Assembly (NCBI GenBank): GCA_963971575.1
Contig: OZ020625.1
Location: forward strand, 22,346,992 to 22,410,991
DNA: 64,000 bases
Direction: 5' to 3'
Source of the DNA: Liopterus haemorrhoidalis
Taxonomy: Eukaryota > Arthropoda > Insecta > Coleoptera > Dytiscidae
The notes under the pieces are model-generated. The model was not told the DNA's origin. It did no database searches and was given only the letters and a program-made list of their open reading frames with translations. Shown in pieces: positions 31,065 to 42,084 of this stretch; the stretch's first letter is position 1; each line of letters begins with the position of its first letter. A program made the position numbers and the translations under genes.

Positions 31065-32316
31065 TAGGGTTACCATACGTCCCGGTTTGACCGGGACAGT
31101 CCCGGTTTTAAGAACTTGTCCCGGCGTCCCGGCCGGTTGTTAAAAATGTCCTGGTTTTTCCATACTTTTTCCATATTGCAAATACAAGGGTTTTGTCTCT
31201 TTTGCCTGCTATAAAAAGAATTATAACAATATTTAAAGGTTTGAAAAGTTACTTTGAATCTCAAGAACATTGTCCTCAATTAATTAATAATTTTTTTTCG
31301 AATCCTTCTGGGGAGCTTTATTTAAATTTTGTTTATGGGCAGTTAAATTTATTTAATAACACGATATTAAAAATAGAAAAAGATAATATCAGTGCAACTG
31401 AAGTAGTTTGCGAACTTAAAAATTTAAAAATGATCCTTCAAGAAAGACGTGAGCATAAATTTATTCCACAAGAAGTTAAATTGCAGGTTTCTAAATTGGA
31501 AGAAAACGGAGACATCAATTTAAATGTTTTTCTTAAAAATATTGACAAAGTTTGTGAGTTTTACATTTCTATCTGGCAAAAAAAATTCGATGAAGTCGAA
31601 GAGCACACTTGGGCCTTTGATGGGAAATTAAATTGGAACGATGTTGAAAAAACTATGATATTACTTAATTCCAAATTTATGACCAAAACACCGATCATTA
31701 ACTGTGATACTCTATTTGACGAAGAAGTTGTATATGCTAAACAGTTTTATAACGACACTGACCGCAATAATTTGTGGCGGGAAAAGGGTACAAGTAGCGA
31801 GGAGAAATGGGTACAATTGTTTAAAAAATTTTCAGACCAAAATATTTCTATTAACAATTTGCAGAAAATTGTCGAATTTATTTTCTGTTTGCCTGGTACT
31901 TCAGCACCAATTGAACGATTATTTTCAGAAATGAAGAATATATGGTCACCTGAAAGAAATCGTTTACTTGAATGTAACGTCGGTGCATTATTATTTTGTA
32001 AAACTAACATAGATTTAAAATGTTCTGAATTTTATGATTATATTAAAAATGATAAAAAAAGTACAATCTGCCGATAAATATTCTTATACAAATAAATAAT
32101 ATACACAGTGCAACTATGTAAGTCAAAATTTATAATTTTATAATACGTATTTTTGTGATTTTTAGATATACGTTTAATTTTGTAATTCTCAAGATTTAAT
32201 ATTAATCATTTGTAATAGAAAAATATTGATAAATACATCAATCAATAAAGTATAAAAAATGAGAAAAAAAGTTGGGGGGTGTCCCGGTTTGGCGCACAAA
32301 AAATATGGTAACCCTA
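31065..32316 (+). mobile_element. hAT element with retained C-terminal transposase frame
   Basis: Ends TAGGGTTACCATACGTCCCG (left) and ATATGGTAACCCTA (right), with 8-bp flanks TTTAACGC (31057-31064) and TTTAAGGC (32317-32324), one mismatch. GTCCCGG/CCGGGAC words are repeated in both subterminal regions (31078-31135, 32279-32287). TAGGGTTRCCA ends are common for one hAT lineage. A 294-codon open frame lies inside. Confidence 0.88.
31193..32077 (+). CDS. hAT transposase, C-terminal part, open frame
   Basis: A 294-codon frame without stops. The first 200 residues (KGLKSYFESQEHCPQLINNF, WAFDGKLNWNDVEKTM and others) correspond to the region around the alpha-helical insertion of hAT enzymes. Residues 235-285 form the dimerisation domain: IVEFIFCLPGTSAPIERLFS, EMKNIWSPERNRLLECNVGA, LLFCKTNID. 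The N-terminal BED finger and the first two catalytic aspartates are not encoded in the element. The gene ends at a TAA, with the right TIR about 240 bases beyond. It could be a dominant-negative-type derivative or simply a young internally deleted copy; the open frame is notable in such a decayed neighbourhood. Confidence 0.8.
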   Translation: MSLLPAIKRIITIFKGLKSYFESQEHCPQLINNFFSNPSGELYLNFVYGQLNLFNNTILKIEKDNISATEVVCELKNLKMILQERREHKFIPQEVKLQVSKLEENGDINLNVFLKNIDKVCEFYISIWQKKFDEVEEHTWAFDGKLNWNDVEKTMILLNSKFMTKTPIINCDTLFDEEVVYAKQFYNDTDRNNLWREKGTSSEEKWVQLFKKFSDQNISINNLQKIVEFIFCLPGTSAPIERLFSEMKNIWSPERNRLLECNVGALLFCKTNIDLKCSEFYDYIKNDKKSTICR

Positions 32317-32349
32317 TTTAAGGCGGCGCACAACCCTATAGTTCTCAAT

Positions 32350-33036
32350 AGTTTCTTATACAAAACTAATAACAATCTATATATCAAAATTTGCAGCGAA
32401 TTTTTATCTATCTAATAGGATATTTTTAATTGTAGAAAAAGCTGTAATGTAATTGTAAATAAGCAAATTGCATTATAGACGCCATCTTGTAAACAAATTG
32501 ACGCATATTTACGTACGATGCGGCAAATTGTAGCTAAAGCTTCATTCTACAAATATGCTTATAGCTATTTTGCTCTATTGTGAAAACTACTTATAGTTAT
32601 TATACTTGGTAGTCTATTTTTGCCGCCATCTTGAATCTGCCGAGGTTTTCAAAATAGGTGTTACAAGAAAAATGATTTAATTTTTGTAAAGAATACGTGT
32701 ACCAAGTGGCATTCCATTATCATCAAGTATAATATTTTTCGACGAAGGTTCTAAACTATAAGGAATCAAGTCGAAAAAAATGTTGACGTATTACTTGAAC
32801 ATTTCTACACAAAACTATATAAATATAAAAGTTATTCGAAACCCACAAATAGATTTAAAAAATTACAGAACAATATCGCTGATGTCTATTTTTAAGTTAT
32901 TAAGCGATAATATTTTTACAATAAATGTTTCTACAATTAAAACTATCTTATTAGATAGATAAAAACTCGGTGCAAAATTTGATGTATAGGTTGATACTAA
33001 TTTTATTTTAGATTTTTAGTTTTGTATAAGAAATTA
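32350..33036. mobile_element. TTTCTTATACAAAACTAA-ended inverted-repeat element
   Basis: TTTCTTATACAAAACTAA (32352-32369) is matched by TTAGTTTTGTATAAGAAA (33016-33033). Inner blocks also pair (TTTTTATCTATCTAATAG against TTATTAGATAGATAAAAA). The interior is non-coding; the flanking duplication was not resolved. Confidence 0.7.
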
Positions 33037-33295
33037 GTAAACACTGCGGGGTTATACGCAGCCTTAACGCACTTCTTACAATAAAACCAACATCTACTTC
33101 AACAGAGCCCGTTTTCCCAATTGCAGGCCTGACTAGGACAAAAATTAGAACTCGCTTGAATTTTGAAACTTTCAATGCAATTATTTTCTTAAAATACGCA
33201 TTTCTAAAAATGAAATAAATTTAGTTATAAAAGTATATGTTGCCGACCTCAGAAGTATGAATATTTAGTTTATTAGATTCCGGGATAATAGGTCA

Positions 33296-34039
33296 CCCAG
33301 CAAACATTTTTATACGGGCCAGTGCTGGTAAAGCACATACTCCCCGGCATTGAAAGTAATGGGCCAGTGCTGGTAAAGCACATACTCCCCGGCATTGAAA
33401 GTAATGGGCCAGTGCTGGCATTTCATACTGGGCCAGTACCCCGGTGTCCCCGTGGCCGTTATTGGCCCATTGATGTATCAGTTGCCGGCCCAGCAACGGT
33501 AAAGTGCATTGAAAGTAATGAGCCAGTGCTGGCATTTTGCACTGGGCCAGTACCCCGGTGTCCCCGTGGCCGTTAGCTGGCCCATTGATGAATCACTGAA
33601 ACTGACTTTTAGAAACTTGGTTATATTGTAAAAAAAGCTTTACAGTTTTGGATTAAGTTTGTATTATTTTAGGTAAGTATTATATTTACAAAATATTTAA
33701 GATGTCACTATTCAAAATAAAATATGACAAATTATATTTTTTAAATGACATATTTATAATCTTGTAACAGATTTATTAATAATTGAAAATTTTATTACAT
33801 GAAAAAAACTATGATTTAACTAAACTAAAAATTAAAAAAACATAAAAATGTTTGCTTGGATTAATACAAATAAGGAGTTCTTATAAAATGCTGGCAAACT
33901 ACTTTGTATAGGCGGAATGCGAAATACAAATGTGAAGTACATTATTAATACTGGCGTTGCACTTACTTATGGTGCCAGCAATTTACCAGCAGTAAAAGCA
34001 GTTTGCCGGCATTCGGCCGTTAGTTGAATTTTTGCTGGG
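33296..34039. mobile_element. CCCAGCAAACAT element, copy 2 (intermediate form)
   Basis: Ends CCCAGCAAACATTTTTATAC and GTTAGTTGAATTTTTGCTGG plus G, flanked by CA (33294-33295, 34040-34041). It has two CTGGTAAAGCACATACTCCC units and two GGGCCAGTGCTGGCATTT units. The interior block TTAGAAACTTGGTTATATTG at 33608 is shared with copy 3. Confidence 0.85.
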
Positions 34040-34041
34040 CA

Positions 34042-34775
34042 GGAACAAAGAATTACTCAGTATTGACGTAAAACTAGTTTCGATAAACTTGTATTATCTT
34101 CTTCGGTTACACTACATAATTCGAAACAGAGAAATGATACAAATTAGGTATTATACAATAAATTAGTAACTTGTGTCTTAATTAAATATAAAATTTACTC
34201 AATAATGGGCATTTGAAGTGATGTGAATAGTCGTCCTCCAGATGAGGGTTGATAATAAAAAACTATCATATTTTATTCTACCAATACTAGCAGTATACCC
34301 GCTGCTTCGCTACCGAAAAAAAAGTAGTGTAGCCTGTTTAGATCGGGCCCATTTCGAAATCGGTTCAAGACTGGTTGCTACGAATTGTTTTACGTTCAAA
34401 TATATTTATTTGTCTTAATCTACCATTGTATTAACATGTGCTTCTTATACAAATAATTAAAGTACGAACTTCTTTGTAAACATTGGTAGTATAGACATTT
34501 AGAAACTACACGTATAAGTGTCCCCGTTGTGCTAACCCAGGAAAATGCCACATAAAATGCCCAATGAGAATCACTCATCGCCAAAGGCAGCGACGGTGAC
34601 GTGAAACATTTTATCTTGCACCTTACGAAATTATTTATTATACTTTTTATGATATATATTATAATTACTCCGTGATTATTCCTGATTTATAAATCGTACC
34701 TATATAGATCAGCACTTTTTTTCGTTAGTAAATATTTTTGCCACCGAAGTAAGTTTTCTTCGTATTGCTTTAAGG
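34042..34775. other. Non-coding stretch with GTATACCCGCTGCTTCGC motif
   Basis: CAGTATACCCGCTGCTTCGC at 34290-34309 resembles a motif common in dispersed insect repeats. Its possible partner lies after the hAT MITE (ATATATAGCTTAAAATC and GCATTAAAATCGGTTTAGCC at 35340-35415), so a repeat may span about 34290-35420. No coding sequence is seen. Confidence 0.4.
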
Positions 34776-35098
34776 CCTGCCCTGGGCAAAGGGCGGCCCG
34801 TGCTTAAATTATATCTGGCCCGCGAAGCATTTTATAAATTATTGTGTCCTGAAGTTACTGTCTGTCCAATATACTTTAAAATTTTCATTATTTCCAATTT
34901 TCTTTTCAATTTTTTTCTTAAAATTGCATAATAATTACACGTTGTGGTTTAAAAATATTGCTTTTATAAATTATAAATTAACCTTTACCGTAACAAAAAC
35001 AATATTTAAAATTAGAAAACATTTTTTTTTTTTTTTGTCCCGCGGTCTTATTTTCATCCGCAATGTGGTCCGACAGCTAAAAGATTTGCCCACCTCTG
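34776..35098. mobile_element. hAT MITE (GGTGGGCAA-type end)
   Basis: Right end TTTGCCCACCTCTG, left end CCTGCCCTGGGCAAA; 8-bp flanks CTTTAAGG (34768-34775) and CTTTAGGG (35099-35106), one mismatch. GGCCCG words lie near the left end. No coding sequence. Confidence 0.7.
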
Positions 35099-35106
35099 CT
35101 TTAGGG

Positions 35107-35710
35107 GTTACAATTATGTTCAATAACGAATTTAACATTATAATTGTCGTCAAAAATTAAAATAAAAAAAATTGTGATATATATCCTCGGGAACATTTTT
35201 GTAGCAATATTAAACCCAAAATTCGTTAATATATATTTTGAATATGTGTATCTTTTATAGTTTTTTATAATATGGAAAATTTTTCCGACTTTTTTCTAAA
35301 TATTTCTTAATTGATCGGAAGCCTGGTGTCATACCGCGATGATATATAGCTTAAAATCTTTCCAGACAAATTTGCAATACGCTGTTGCAAATAGCATTAA
35401 AATCGGTTTAGCCGAATTTTGGTTTTCCCACACTGAAACATATGGTTATCAAACGCATTTAAATCTATATTCGTAAAAAAATAAATAAATAAAAATAAAA
35501 ATACGTTAAGAAAACTAAAAATAATTAACCAGAAAACAAATTTTCGGTTTATGTCTTGCTCTACATACACAAATCATAAGTTTTGCTAAATAACAATAAC
35601 AATTTATGATCAACTGTAACCAAACACCGGTTTTATTCTCTACAATGTTTACTTCCTGACAAAATTTACAAAAAAAAAAAAATAAAAAACTAACCTTAAC
35701 TGACCTTATT
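35107..35710. other. Non-coding stretch between MITE and CCCAGCAAACAT element
   Basis: It contains the possible far half of the repeat noted at 34290 and otherwise AT-rich sequence. No coding block. Confidence 0.35.
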
Positions 35711-35779
35711 AAAATTACCCAGCAAACATTTTTATCCGGACCAGTACTGGTAAAGCACATACTCGCCGGCATTGAAAGT

Positions 35780-36050
35780 AATGGGCCAGTGCTGGCATTT
35801 CGTACTGGGCCAGTACCCCGGTGTCCCGTGGCCCTTAGCTGGTCCATTGATGTATCAGTTGCTGGCCCAGCAACGGTAAAGTGCATTGAAAGTAATGGGC
35901 CAGTGCTGGCATTTCGCACTGGGCCAGTGCTGGCATTTCGCATTGGTCCAGTGCTGGCATTTTGCACTGGGCCAGTGCTGGCATTTCGCACTGGGCCAGT
36001 GCTGGCATTTTGCACTGGGCCAGTACCTCGGTGTCCCCGTGGCCGTTAGC
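35780..36050. repeat. GGGCCAGTGCTGGCATTT minisatellite
   Basis: Units of about 24-30 bp. Open frames through it on either strand encode only the repeat and are not genes. Confidence 0.85.
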
Positions 36051-36237
36051 TGGCCCATTGATGTATCAGTTGCTGGCCCAGCAACGTTAAAGTGCAAAAT
36101 AATCGCATTAGTTGCAAGATTTATTTCTGACAGACTAGTGCTTATATTATACCCATTCTCTAGTGTTTCAAATGTAATATATGTGTACTTACCCAGTATT
36201 AAAATAAATTAATGGTTAGGTGCAAAATAAATACTCA

Positions 36238-36410
36238 TTTGGCCATTTTCACCATCGTTGAATAAATTTATTTAACAAGTAAAGTTGACAATATCGCATC
36301 GGTTTTAAACTATTAATGAAGAAATTAACATTGCTGTCAATAGAATGATGCGATATTGTTAACTTAAGTTGTTAAATAAATTTATTCAACGATGGTAAAA
36401 CTGGCCGATT
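36238..36410. mobile_element. Palindromic MITE with about 58-bp arms
   Basis: TTTGGCCATTTTCACCATCG, TTGAATAAATTTATTTAACA on the left pairs with TGTTAAATAAATTTATTCAA, CGATGGTAAAACTGGCC on the right; ATATCGCATC and GATGCGATAT pair further in. Confidence 0.8.
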
Positions 36411-37487
36411 GTAAATTGAATTAACAGTTATAATTTATTGATTTATTTATAAATATTAAATAAATATAATTTCAGGAATAACAGGAATTAGTTTATTTAA
36501 TTTATTAATTTAATGAAGAATTTTAAGAAAATGGTTTTCTGCCATTTCGGTCAAACCAATTTCATCCTAAAGATAAGGGGTGACTAATAATTTTCGCCAA
36601 TATTCGTCTTGTATTATCTACCACATCTTTTCCCCCTGACTTGAAGAGTGCCAACCTAAAGAAATCATACTTGTTAAAACAAATTCAATAAACAAATTTT
36701 ATAAGCATTAATGCTATAAGCTGTTCACTTTTGTAAGAACAAACTAGATCTGGTTATTTTGGTGATTTTTATAGTGTATTACTGACTTTTAGAAACTTGG
36801 TTATATTGTAAAAAAAGCTTTACAGTTTTGGATTAAGTTTGTATTATTTTAGGTTAGTATTATATTAACAAAATATTTCGAATGTCACTATTCAAAATGA
36901 AATATGACAAATTATATTTTTTAAATGACATATTTATAATCTTGTATCAGATTTATTAATAATTGAAAATTTTATTACATGAAAAAAACTATGATTGAAC
37001 TAAACTAAATATTAAACAATTTAATATGACGAAGTTTGTGTAAACTACGTCCTTAAATCTAACAAAACACACACAAATCACAATAAAAAACTGTATAATG
37101 CTCACAATCAATAACTATTCAAATACACATCCTGATAAACTGTTCACCAACACGTCCCAACTTGTACTCACAGAATATCACTAGTACCGACCCTCGAAGG
37201 CCACGCCATTAGGGTGTTTTATGACTAAGAACGATCAGACTTTTCAAATTATTACATTCAAAAAAAGTTATAAACATAAGCACTGGCCCGCTAGAAATAA
37301 TCTTGGATTAATACAAATAAGGAATGCTTATAAAATGCTGGTAAAGTACTTCGTATAGGCGGAGTGCGAAATACAAATGTGAAGTACATTATTAATACTG
37401 GCGTTGCACTTACTTTTGGTGCCAGCAATGTACCAGCGTAAAAGCAGTTTACCGGCATTCGGCCGTTAGTTCAATGTTTGCTGGGTA

Positions 37488-38161
37488 ACCTTAGTTGACT
37501 AACATTGTGAAACAGACTGCAACACATTAACGTAGATAAAAAAAATTATAAACTAGTTAAGACAATCAGAAATTCAAATAAAACGCGCGTATAAATTTAT
37601 TATCTTTTATACAGCTGATGACGATTAGATTTTATGTATATCATTTCTTTTACTATTTTACTTTAAATACATTATAAGCGCGACATTCTTCCGCTGTTTT
37701 ACTATCCGCTTTTATCGCTGCTTTGCTCTCTGCTTCACTATGTGCTTAGCCTAAGTGAGCTGCTGTCGGAGAACGTCGCTCTGACTGGTGGGGAGCAACC
37801 GACCACGCACCTCAAGCCCTGCTAGCACCAAGGAACTTAGCGTTACGTGAGGCTACACAGAAATTAGGGCTTTTATATATATAATATAATTAAAATACTT
37901 AAATTTAATTAAATAAATGAGTTATAAAACCTCATGAATATTGGATTCAATCTATTATCTTTAATTTATTTATTTATTTAAACATTGGGCAAGCTAACGG
38001 TTGCCCACAAGTAGCTTCCACGAAATACAATTAAATAGTGATCAATAACTCATAAATTATATTACAGATTGTGTACGTAAACAAAGTATATTAATTATTA
38101 AGTATCTCATTACAATTTATATTATTTAAGTATTTATAAATTATAAATCTTATTACAAAAA
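37488..38161. other. Non-coding stretch
   Basis: A GC-richer patch lies at 37690-37850 (CGCTGTTTTACTATCCGC, GGTGGGGAGCAACCGACCAC); I recognise no gene or element in it. The rest is AT-rich. Confidence 0.4.
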
Positions 38162-38166
38162 TTTTT

Positions 38167-38213
38167 AGGGTTTTGTAGGTATGACCAAAAAACCCTTATA
38201 CCGTCATTTTGTC

Positions 38214-38267
<54 letters not shown>

Positions 38268-39116
38268 TCGGTACAAATTGTAGCCAAACGGCTAAAGCTA
38301 GAGAGTTGAAATTTGGCATGCTTGTACAACTTTTTGACCCGCACATAGGTAAAATACTAAAACATCTAAAAAACATATCCGCCTAAAAATATAAACAAAT
38401 ATGTGCTCAACGAAAAAAAAAAAATATTTTTTTAAAATTCTGAGTAGGGTATCAAATGAAAGCCCTTAGTACGTGGATTAACGATCAAAATTTTATTTTT
38501 GCAAAATAAATTATATTGACGCGATTTTTGTCAAAAATGTGCAAAAAAATTTTTGTCCCACACCCTGTAGCCCAGATGGTTTAAGCTAAAAATCTGAAAA
38601 AATTCTAAGTAATGTATATTGGTGTGAACCGAAATAGTACAACAGGGATTTTTGATCAGATTATGTTTTCGGAAAATAACGCATTTTTTGTGGTTTTTGG
38701 TTCACAAAGTACAAAAGTTATACCAATGTAATACACTCACATGCAAGGCGTGCGATAGCGTAATGCGTTAGAGCACCGGTGTTGTAAGCTAAAATGCGCT
38801 GGAAACGAAGGGTTTCGAGTTCGAGTACGGAGTGAATTTTATTTTTTCTGTTTTTTTTTTGCATTTTTATTATGTTGAAATTATTTTGTCAAAATTCTAG
38901 TTATATTTTGACAAATGTTGTATTTAATTTTTAAGAGCGTAAATTTAATAACCAGTCTTATTATATGATTAACAGACGATAAATTATTTTAAAAATATCG
39001 TTCATTTTGCCGTGATTACTACAAAGTAAAATTTGTCCTACACACTCAGCATACCGCCTTCACTTATTATATACCTGCGAACCCTGAAATGTGTGAATAT
39101 TCACACTTCACATCAA
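38167..39116 (+). mobile_element. HINE/Helentron-like element, copy 2
   Basis: The 5' end AGGGTTTTGTAGGTATGACC follows TTTTT (38162-38166). A long (GTCT)n tract runs 38214-38268. The 3' end has GTGTGAATATTCACAC and TTCACATCAA before TTTTT (39117-39121). It inserted into the end of a LINE frame (39117-39479). Body sequence aligns with copy 1 from end to end apart from the tRNA-like module. Confidence 0.65.
38745..38840 (+). other. tRNA-like Pol III module in HINE copy 2
   Basis: A-box-like ATAGCGTAATGCGTTAGAGC at 38755-38774 and B-box-like GAGTTCGAGTAC at 38817-38828, then TTTTATTTTTTCTG. The A-box side resembles D-arms of the TAGCTCAGTCGGTTAGAGC type, unlike the other copies. Confidence 0.5.
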
Positions 39117-39480
39117 TTTTTTTAGTTTATTAAATGTTAAGGAAAATATATCGAAATTTTGGAAATTATTGTTATATGAAATCATTATTCTATTAATTGG
39201 TGAGTTCTTGCAACAGTTGGTTTTAAATTGATTAATATAAAATAAATTTTGAGATCGTGTAGACTTGTTTGGTATTAAAAAGGTAAATTCTGGTACAAAG
39301 GTCTGTGTGTCAATCATATTATTGAAAATTTTGAATAATAGCAGGATATCAAATTTAGTTCTTCTTTGTTCTAATGATTTTAAATTGAAAAATTCTAGTT
39401 TATCGGAATAAGAGTTCAGCTGAATGTCAAATTTGTAGCAAAGGAATTTTAACATTTTTTTTTTTTTGAATACTTTCAAT
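39117..39480 (-). pseudogene. LINE polymerase C-terminal fragment
   Basis: Minus-strand frame with QRRTKFDILLLFKIFNNMID, FLIPNKSTRSQNLFYINQF and CCKNSPINRIMISYNNN. The RRxxxDxxxLFKIxNN and NSPINRxxxxYN blocks are the usual extreme C-terminus of jockey/CR1-type polymerases in insects. The same region appears in the fragment at 45528-45740. Its tail is cut by the HINE-like element at 39116. Confidence 0.75.
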
Positions 39481-39499
39481 TCGTTTAATATATTTTGAA

Positions 39500-39592
39500 T
39501 TTCTTATTTGTTATCCGGATATATCCGAATATTTTGAATTTTCTGTATTCAATATCCGGATATACATTAATGTCAAATAATTGGAAACCCTA
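39500..39592 (-). mobile_element. hAT-like terminus with ATCCGGAT words
   Basis: Minus strand: TAGGGTTTCCAATTATTTGA followed by TATCCGGATA words; related to the terminus at 16690-16830. Confidence 0.5.
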
Positions 39593-40044
39593 ATTAAACC
39601 ATTAAAATGTATTTAAAAAATGGATGTGAAGTGTGAATTTTCACACATTTCAGGGTTTCGGAGGTATTTAGTAAGTGAATGATGATTATTTGGGATGCCA
39701 AAACAAATTTTATGTTAAAATATTTTTTTTTTGTTAATTTTAATTCGAATGCCTAATACCATTATTTAGCTTTCTAAATAGGTGCAGTATTTTTTTTTTT
39801 TTCATATATAGCAAGGTTCATTAACAATTTGAAAATTGCGCCTGTGACTTCCACTGGCTGTTTTAATTCATAACTCCGCCCGTCTGATTTCGTGTATTCA
39901 ATTTCAACAATTTCCACTGGTTATAAAATTAACGCTTTTAAAAATTAAATGCAACATTTGCCCAAATATAACTAGAATTTTGAAAAAATAATTTAAACAA
40001 AATGAAAATGCAAAAAAAAAAAAAACAGAAAAAATAAAATTGCC

Positions 40045-40128
40045 TTGAGAGCGGAGCGAACTTAAGTTTGCAAATTACAACGCGAGCATGCTAGCTATTA
40101 CACTATCAAAGCAGGCTGATTCTCCGTC
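40045..40128 (-). other. tRNA-like Pol III module in HINE copy 3
   Basis: Minus strand: TTTGATAGTGTAATAGCTAG (A-box-like), then GCATGCTCGCGTTGTAATTT and a weak B-box-like AAGTTCGCTCC, followed by T runs. It is close to the copy 4 module but more decayed. Confidence 0.4.
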
Positions 40129-40633
40129 TTAGATAAGCTGTTAAATATTTTACGTGGTCAAGCAAAAAACACAAAAAATGCGTTATTTTCCGAAAACATA
40201 ATCTGATCAAAAATTCCTAATGTACTATTCTGGTTCACAAAAATGTACATTACTTAGAATTTTGTCATATTTTTAGTTTAAACCATCTGGGCTACAGGGT
40301 GTAGGACAATTTTTTTTTTTTGCACAATTTTGGCAAAAATCGCGTCTAAATAATATATTTGGCAAAAATAATTTTTTCATCGTTAATCCACGTACTAAGG
40401 TATTTCATTTGATACCTACTTAGAATTAAAAAAAAAAATTTTTTTCGATGGGCAGATATTTGTTTATATTTAAAGGGGGATATGTTTTTTAGATGTTTTA
40501 GTATTTTTCTTATGTGTGGGCCCCAAAGGTTGTACAAGCGTGCCAAATTTCAACTCTCTAGGTTTAGCCGTTTGGCTACAATTTTTACCGAACACACAGA
40601 CAGACAGACACACAAACGACAAAATGACGGTAT

Positions 40634-41068
40634 TGTCAACTGACAATAACTGAAGCGCCTCTAGTGAGATTTTGAGAAACTGACAGGTGGAGGATAGCCG
40701 AGTTTGTTTACTATTGTTTTCATAACGAGTTTTTAAAAAATGTCTTTAAAATTGCAAGAAAAAATTAAATGCAACGTGAATTATTGTGTTTATCTTTGCA
40801 ATGCAAAAGTAGGTCGTGATAGAGACCTAAGTTTTCATCGTGTTCCGAAACGTGGCAAAAAAGCCTTATTACCTTCAATTATAACCCTACAGGTTACTTG
40901 GACACTGAGAAAACGGAAAATTTCATTTAACGCAACCGTCATATTGAATAATAAATTAATATCAATAAATATCAAATGCAGATACCATTGAACCTGTCAA
41001 AAATATCCTATCTGCGTCAGCCATGATGTACAATGCAGTGGCGCCTCTATCGGTAGTGTCTGATGACA
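40634..41068 (+). mobile_element. THAP-domain-bearing insertion in HINE copy 3
   Basis: Ends TGTCAACTGACAATAAC and GTAGTGTCTGATGACA with partial inverted similarity (TGTCA / TGACA; GCGCCTCTA / inverted), flanked by AT (40632-40633, 41069-41070). Four other copies of the host repeat show the uninterrupted site, so the borders are firm. Confidence 0.8.
40740..40991 (+). CDS. Partial THAP zinc-finger domain
   Basis: The 83-codon frame starts MSLKLQEKIKCNVNYCVYLC and continues NAKVGRDRDLSFHRVPKRGK. C-x(2-4)-C followed by SFHRVP is the N-terminal half of the THAP (C2CH) DNA-binding finger found in P-element-like transposases and their domesticated relatives. The rest of the finger (the AVPTIF-like end) is not seen, and the C-terminal half of the frame is unlike any family I know. 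It is therefore an element remnant; a spliced short protein is possible but unsupported. Confidence 0.55.
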   Translation: MSLKLQEKIKCNVNYCVYLCNAKVGRDRDLSFHRVPKRGKKALLPSIITLQVTWTLRKRKISFNATVILNNKLISINIKCRYH

Positions 41069-41539
41069 ATAAGGGTTTTTTGGTCATACCTACAAAATCC
41101 TAAAAATTAACAATTACCCGATTTTTGAGGTCCGCCGATCGCAAGAGTAAAACAGAAGGATTTACGTCAGAAGCGAAATATTTAGAAGTCACATTTTGTA
41201 GTTTGTAGACTTTACCATCGATCAGTGTTGCCAGATGTACGATTTAAATCGTATTTGTACGATTATTTTTGCATGTGTACGATGTACGACTTCTTGGTAT
41301 CAGATGTACGATTTTTTTGATGTTTTTATTGATGAAACATATTTATTTATATACATTTTTAACAAGTTAAATATTAATATTATATAATGCGATATATTGA
41401 ATATTTTAGCCCTCGGATTTAAATTCGACGCGCTCTTAAATAGAATGGTTTATCTCGCTAAGATCGGGAATGCTCGGACATATTCGAATATTAAAAAATG
41501 TAAAGCTCCCTCCTCATTGGTTAGAGTACTGTACTACAA

Positions 41540-42084
41540 ACGCCTATACATATTTATTGTATGTATAGGCTATTACAAACCTTTACGCGGAACTAAGTGC
41601 AATTTAAATTTTCTTAAGCAGTCATTAGTTAATTTTTTTATAGATTTATTTAGGCTGTCCTAAACAAAATAACCAAAAGCTTCAATCAATCGGTAAAAGT
41701 TGCTAGATTTGAAAATCTAGTTCCGCCAAACAACCGCCTATACATATTTATTGCATGTATAGGCTATTACCAACCCTTAGGCGGAACTAAATGCAATTTT
41801 AATTTTCTTAAATTGTTAATAGCTAATTATTTATAGACTGAAGTAGGTTGTCCTACACAAAATAATCAAAAGCTTCAATCAATCGGTAAAAGTTATTAGA
41901 TTTGAGAATCTAGTTCCGCTTAAACCAATAAAACTGCCTATACATATTTATTATATGTATAAGTTATTACAAACCTTTAAGCGGAACTAAATGCAATTTA
42001 ATTTTTTTTAAGTTGTCATTAGCTAATTTTTTATATATTGAAGTAAGCGTACTAGATTTGAAAATCTAGTTCCGCCTAAACCCT
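41540..42084. mobile_element. Three tandem MITE units (GGAATAGCC-family relatives)
   Basis: Units begin at GCCTATACATATTTATTG near 41542, 41736 and 41936 (periods 194 and 200). Each reads TATAGGCTATTACAAACC or close, GCGGAACTAA, then GATTTGAAAATCTAGTTCCG at its end. Adjacent units share the palindromic linker CCTATACATATTTATTGCAT and GTATAGG. Confidence 0.8.

Larger units (their letters stand above)
35718..37485. mobile_element. CCCAGCAAACAT element, copy 3 (long form)
   Basis: Ends CCCAGCAAACATTTTTATCC and TTCAATGTTTGCTGGG, flanked by TA (35716-35717, 37486-37487). The left part has a minisatellite (35780-36050) of GGGCCAGTGCTGGCATTTCG and CACT units, seven or more. The right arm (about 37320-37485, GAATGCTTATAAAATGCTGG onward) matches copies 1 and 2. 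The interior is longer than in copy 2 and includes a MITE. Confidence 0.85.
39621..41101 (-). mobile_element. HINE/Helentron-like element, copy 3, interrupted
   Basis: The 3' end (plus strand TGGATGTGAAGTGTGAATTT) lies at 39621 and the 5' end (GGTCATACCTACAAAATCCT) at 41101, with A runs at both sides. The (CAGA)n tract is at 40597-40613. A 435-bp THAP-bearing insertion lies at 40634-41068 in the sequence GACGGTAT-ATAAGGG, which reads GACGGTATAAGGG in the other copies. Confidence 0.65.

Noticed and set aside
35515..36212. Repeat-rich frames (NASTGPVRNASTG and WHFALGQC types)
   Set aside because: They translate the GGGCCAGTGCTGGCA minisatellite of the CCCAGCAAACAT element.
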